A stretch of DNA of 64,000 nucleotides. Origin: Pseudorhodobacter sp. MZDSW-24AT (lineage in GTDB: Bacteria > Pseudomonadota > Alphaproteobacteria > Rhodobacterales > Rhodobacteraceae). The stretch lies in assembly GCF_002794355.1 (NCBI RefSeq), contig NZ_PGOI01000007.1:310001-374000 (forward strand). Reading direction: 5' to 3'. Made by a program: the position numbers and the translations under genes. Of this stretch, positions 61,472-64,000 are shown one piece after another; positions within the stretch are counted from its first letter, which is position 1, and every line of letters begins with the position of its first letter. The notes under the pieces are model-generated. The model was not told where the DNA came from and did not search any database. It was given only the letters and a program-made list of their open reading frames with translations.

Positions 61472-62278
61472 ATGAAAGACGAACCCCGCGCCCACCCGTT
61501 CCGCGACAGTGTTGAAGATGTCAAGGCAGCGGATCTGTGCCCGGACACGCCGCAGACCCGCGCCCCGGCCTATCGGCTGGCCTTTGCGGACACCGATTTC
61601 CTGACGCGCGAGGAATTGCGCCCGGTGCGGTTGCAGCTGGAATTGCTGAAACCGCAACTGGTGCTGGACGAACGCGGCATCCGGTCGACCATCGTGCTGT
61701 TTGGCGGCGCGCGGATTCCGGCAAGCCCCGAGGCGGGGCGCACGCCTGCCTTGGCGGCGCTGTCGGCGTTTTATGAAGAGGCGCGGCGGTTTTCGCGGCT
61801 GATGACCGAGCGCAGCATGGACAGCTATGGGCGCGAGAACGTGATCGTCACCGGCGGCGGGCCGGGGGTGATGGAGGCGGGCAACCTTGGCGCGCATGAG
61901 GCGGGCGGGCAGTCGATTGGTTTGAACATTGTGCTGCCGCATGAACAGGCGCCAAACCCCTATGTGACGCCGGATCTGTGTTTCAACTTCCACTATTTCG
62001 CCATTCGCAAGATGCATTTCCTGATGCGGGCCAAGGCGATTTGCGTGTTTCCGGGCGGCTTTGGCACGCTGGACGAGATGTTCGAGGCGCTGACGCTGAT
62101 CCAGACGCAGCGGATGAAGCCGATTCCGTTTTTGCTGTTTGGCCGGGCGTTCTGGGAAAAGATCATCAACTGGGAGGCCTTGGCCGAGGCCGGCACCATC
62201 AGCCCGGAAGATCTGAAACTGTTCCGCTTTGTCGAGACGGCGGAAGAGGCGATTGCCGCGATTGACGGCTGGGCGTAA
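61472..62278 (+). CDS. LOG-family (TIGR00730) Rossmann-fold protein
   Basis: A 268-aa protein of the Lonely-Guy group, related to cytokinin-activating phosphoribohydrolases and nucleotide-monophosphate glycosylases. It has STIVLFGGARIPASPEAG, VIVTGGGPGVMEAGNLGAHEAGGQSIGLNI, FNFHYFAIRKMHFLMRAKAICVFPGGFGTLDEMFEALTLIQT and the metal or base motif PGGFGTLDE. The longer form with an N-terminal extension suggests PpnN-like or other activity. ATGs at 61457 and 61472 are both possible; AAGGCAGG precedes the second. A TATAGA box at 61431-61436 is a likely -10. Confidence 0.9.
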   Translation: MKDEPRAHPFRDSVEDVKAADLCPDTPQTRAPAYRLAFADTDFLTREELRPVRLQLELLKPQLVLDERGIRSTIVLFGGARIPASPEAGRTPALAALSAFYEEARRFSRLMTERSMDSYGRENVIVTGGGPGVMEAGNLGAHEAGGQSIGLNIVLPHEQAPNPYVTPDLCFNFHYFAIRKMHFLMRAKAICVFPGGFGTLDEMFEALTLIQTQRMKPIPFLLFGRAFWEKIINWEALAEAGTISPEDLKLFRFVETAEEAIAAIDGWA

Positions 62279-62292
62279 GCGCCCAGCCACCC

Positions 62293-64000
62293 TTAGTAAT
62301 CGCGTTCGTAGAAGATGCCGATGCCGGTGTCGCCCTTGGCACCGACACGGCCCTTGAGCGTGACGTTATCGGTGATGTCGAGGTTCAGGTTGATCTGGCT
62401 TTTGCCATCCTGATCGACGACGATTTCGGAATAGACGTTCTCGCTGAGGTATTTGCCCGCCGTCAGCTGCGTGGTGCCTTCGGCGGTGGTCTGCACATCC
62501 AGATCGTCGAGGCCAAAGCCTTGGCGCAGGCGGCCGACGATGCCTTCGCCGCCGCGCCCGGCAAGGGTGGCCACCGCATTGGCCAGTTGCAGCGCTTGCA
62601 GAGCCGAGAGGGATTCCAGCCTGCGGCCAAACAGGAGTTGCGACAGCACCTCTTCCTGCGGGAGTTGCGGGTTGGAGGTGAAGCGCACCTCTGGGTCGCG
62701 GGCGGTGCCTTCGATGATGACGTTGCTGGTGATGTTTTCGTTGGTGCTGCTGGCGATGATGCTGAGGTTGGCGTCGAAATCGCCTTCGAGCGAAAGCGAG
62801 GCTTCGGTCAGGGTGAGGCGGCGGCCGAGGATATCAAGGCGGCCCCGGATGAGGTTGAAGGCGCCCGAGGGGATGATGTCGTCGGTGGTGCCCATGAGGC
62901 GGAGGGTGCCCCCCAGTTCGGCATCGAGCCCCCTGCCCCGGATGAAGAGCTGGTTGGGGGCCGAGATTTCCACATCCAGTTCAAAGGGCAGGCGGGGGGT
63001 TGAGGCTGTGGCGGCGGCCGGGTCGGCGATGAGGCCTGCGCGGCGGCGGGTTTCGCGGACGGCGGCGGGTTCGCCGATGTGCTGGAGGCCGTCGAGCATT
63101 TCCTGCCCGCTGAGGCCGGTGGCGGCGATGCGGATTTCGGTTTCCGGCAGCGCGATGCGCCCGGTGATGCGGGCGCCGCCGGTGAGCGGGCCGGTGATGC
63201 GCAACTGGCCATTGGCAAGGGCGCGGTAAAGCTGCGGATCGCGCAAGGTGACGCCCGAGACGGTGAGGCCAAGGTCGGCGCGGTAAGGCGCTGTCAGCGA
63301 GACCGGGCCGCTGAGCACGAGGCGGCCCCCGGTGGAGACGGCGGCGCTGGTGCTGATCTGGGCGGAGCCGGAGGCGAGACTCAAGCTGGCGTCGATCGAC
63401 TGAAGGCTGAAGGGCAAGGTCGGGTCGGCAAAGGTGCCGCCCGAGAGGTTGACGCGACCGGAGAGCGACGAAAGCGCAAGCGGGCCGTTCAGCGCGAGAT
63501 CGACGGAGAGCGGGCCCGAGACGACGCGGTTGCCAAGGAAGGGGTTGGCAAGGCCGGCCTGCGCGCTGCCGCGCAAGGTGAGGTTGGCGCTGGAGAAATT
63601 GGTGGCAAGCTGGCCCGCGATGCGCGCGTCGATGCTGCCCGGCCCGGTGCCGGTGAGCGCGATTGTATAGGCGTCGCCCCCTTCGACGGCGGTGCCCGAA
63701 AGGGTGACGGGGCCGGGGTATTCGGGCAGCAGCAGGCCAAGGTTGGCGAGGCGGGCGGTCAGGTCGATTTCGCGCCGCGTGTCGGTGGCGCGTCCGCTGG
63801 CCTGCACCGAAAGCTGCGGGTTGGTCAGCGACAGGGTGTCGATGCGGAGCTGGCCCTCTTCGACGCGCAGGGCGGTTGTGAGTTGCGAAGGGCCAGCGAG
63901 CAGACGGTCGGCATCGGGGTTGCCGAGGCGCAGGTTGGCGGTTTCGGCGCTTAGGGAGAGGGCGGCGGCCTGAGGCGTGCCGGTGAGTTGCGCGGTGGCG
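62293..64000 (-). CDS. tamB: TamB (translocation and assembly module), C-terminal part
   Basis: The frame enters from the right edge; the C-terminal 568 residues are visible. It is a large inner-membrane-anchored periplasmic beta-taco protein that works with TamA in outer-membrane protein or lipid transport. The visible part has repeated long beta strands (ATAQLTGTPQAAALSLSAETANLRLG, GSAQAGLANPFLGNRVVSGPLSVDLALNGPLALSSLSGRVNLSGGTF). The DUF490 end has PFELDVEISAPNQLFIRGRGLDAELGG, LDILGRRLTLTEASLSLEGDF, QLPQEEVLSQLLFGR and KSQINLNLDITDNVTLKGRVGAKGDTGIGIFYERDY. The N-terminus lies outside. It converges on the LOG gene. Confidence 0.93.
   Translation of the reverse strand, partial: ATAQLTGTPQAAALSLSAETANLRLGNPDADRLLAGPSQLTTALRVEEGQLRIDTLSLTNPQLSVQASGRATDTRREIDLTARLANLGLLLPEYPGPVTLSGTAVEGGDAYTIALTGTGPGSIDARIAGQLATNFSSANLTLRGSAQAGLANPFLGNRVVSGPLSVDLALNGPLALSSLSGRVNLSGGTFADPTLPFSLQSIDASLSLASGSAQISTSAAVSTGGRLVLSGPVSLTAPYRADLGLTVSGVTLRDPQLYRALANGQLRITGPLTGGARITGRIALPETEIRIAATGLSGQEMLDGLQHIGEPAAVRETRRRAGLIADPAAATASTPRLPFELDVEISAPNQLFIRGRGLDAELGGTLRLMGTTDDIIPSGAFNLIRGRLDILGRRLTLTEASLSLEGDFDANLSIIASSTNENITSNVIIEGTARDPEVRFTSNPQLPQEEVLSQLLFGRRLESLSALQALQLANAVATLAGRGGEGIVGRLRQGFGLDDLDVQTTAEGTTQLTAGKYLSENVYSEIVVDQDGKSQINLNLDITDNVTLKGRVGAKGDTGIGIFYERDY

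Overview
The window is 64 kb of high-GC bacterial chromosome. Gene content and order point to the alphaproteobacterial family Rhodobacteraceae (Rhodobacterales). The main pointers are an argH–small lipoprotein–DUF2834–lysA–DUF4175 block, an alpha-type flagellar cluster (fliF-fliH-fliN-fliP divergent from fliL…motA) with a CtrA-like site in its divergent promoter, an L-malyl-CoA/beta-methylmalyl-CoA lyase (mcl1), an S-(hydroxymethyl)glutathione dehydrogenase and several small Rhodobacterales-only proteins. Nearly all of the sequence is coding, with many ATGA, GTGA or TGATG overlaps. I see no tRNA, rRNA, CRISPR array, transposase or integrase. The genus cannot be fixed from this window.

Layout. 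1-5 kb: a minus-strand amino-acid operon (argH, lipoprotein, DUF2834, lysA, DUF4175 running off the left edge), with a TlpA-like thioredoxin diverging from argH by only 22 bp. 5.6-13.5 kb: flagellar basal body and stator genes in two divergent transcripts, ending in a 728-aa periplasmic protein of unknown function. 13.5-15.6 kb: mobA with a partner of unknown function, convergent with a DUF2478 protein. 15.6-19.8 kb: a KDO operon (slyX, AbrB-type membrane protein, kdsD, kdsA, kdsB, tusA-like). 19.9-23.6 kb: hisS-hisZ-hisG and a secreted protein. 23.6-30.7 kb: an FadH-type flavoenzyme, a zinc-ribbon membrane protein, an ftsE-ftsX-plsC-mgtC operon and a Gdx/SugE exporter. 30.7-37.1 kb: accA, mcl1, a D-amino-acid pair (DgcA-like racemase and D-amino-acid transaminase), DUF1244, an anchored RTX protein and an N-formylglutamate amidohydrolase. 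37.3-40.2 kb: pyk, rpmI-rplT and a PRC-barrel protein.

40.2-50.7 kb is the most accessory-looking part. It is an exopolysaccharide locus with a GT8, a WecG/TagA enzyme, two GT2-like enzymes and a GT4 glycosyltransferase, an ExoY-type priming transferase and a split Wzc (separate CpsD-like ATPase and Wzz-like protein). The gene blocks change strand repeatedly. Between them lie the longest non-coding gaps of the window, holding AT-rich DNA, inverted repeats and a possible attenuator. No flippase, polymerase or outer-membrane exporter is visible.

50.8-64 kb: housekeeping genes, namely CnoX-type thioredoxin, LON-domain protein, Trm112-like protein, cytochrome c', I78 inhibitor, glutathione-dependent formaldehyde dehydrogenase, Cys-tRNA(Pro) deacylase, L,D-transpeptidase, NYN-domain protein, LLM-class flavoenzyme, dapE, dapD, a LOG-family protein, and the C-terminal part of TamB running off the right edge. 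lysA, dapD and dapE place three steps of lysine/diaminopimelate synthesis in one window but in separate transcripts.

The observations I rate highest are the 728-aa AMIN-like/helical-repeat flagellar protein, the nested dyad element at 47.8 kb, the possible attenuator before the CpsD/Wzz operon, the CtrA site between fliF and fliL, and the CpsD-like ATPase without a tyrosine tail. No wholly new defence or mobile system is evident.
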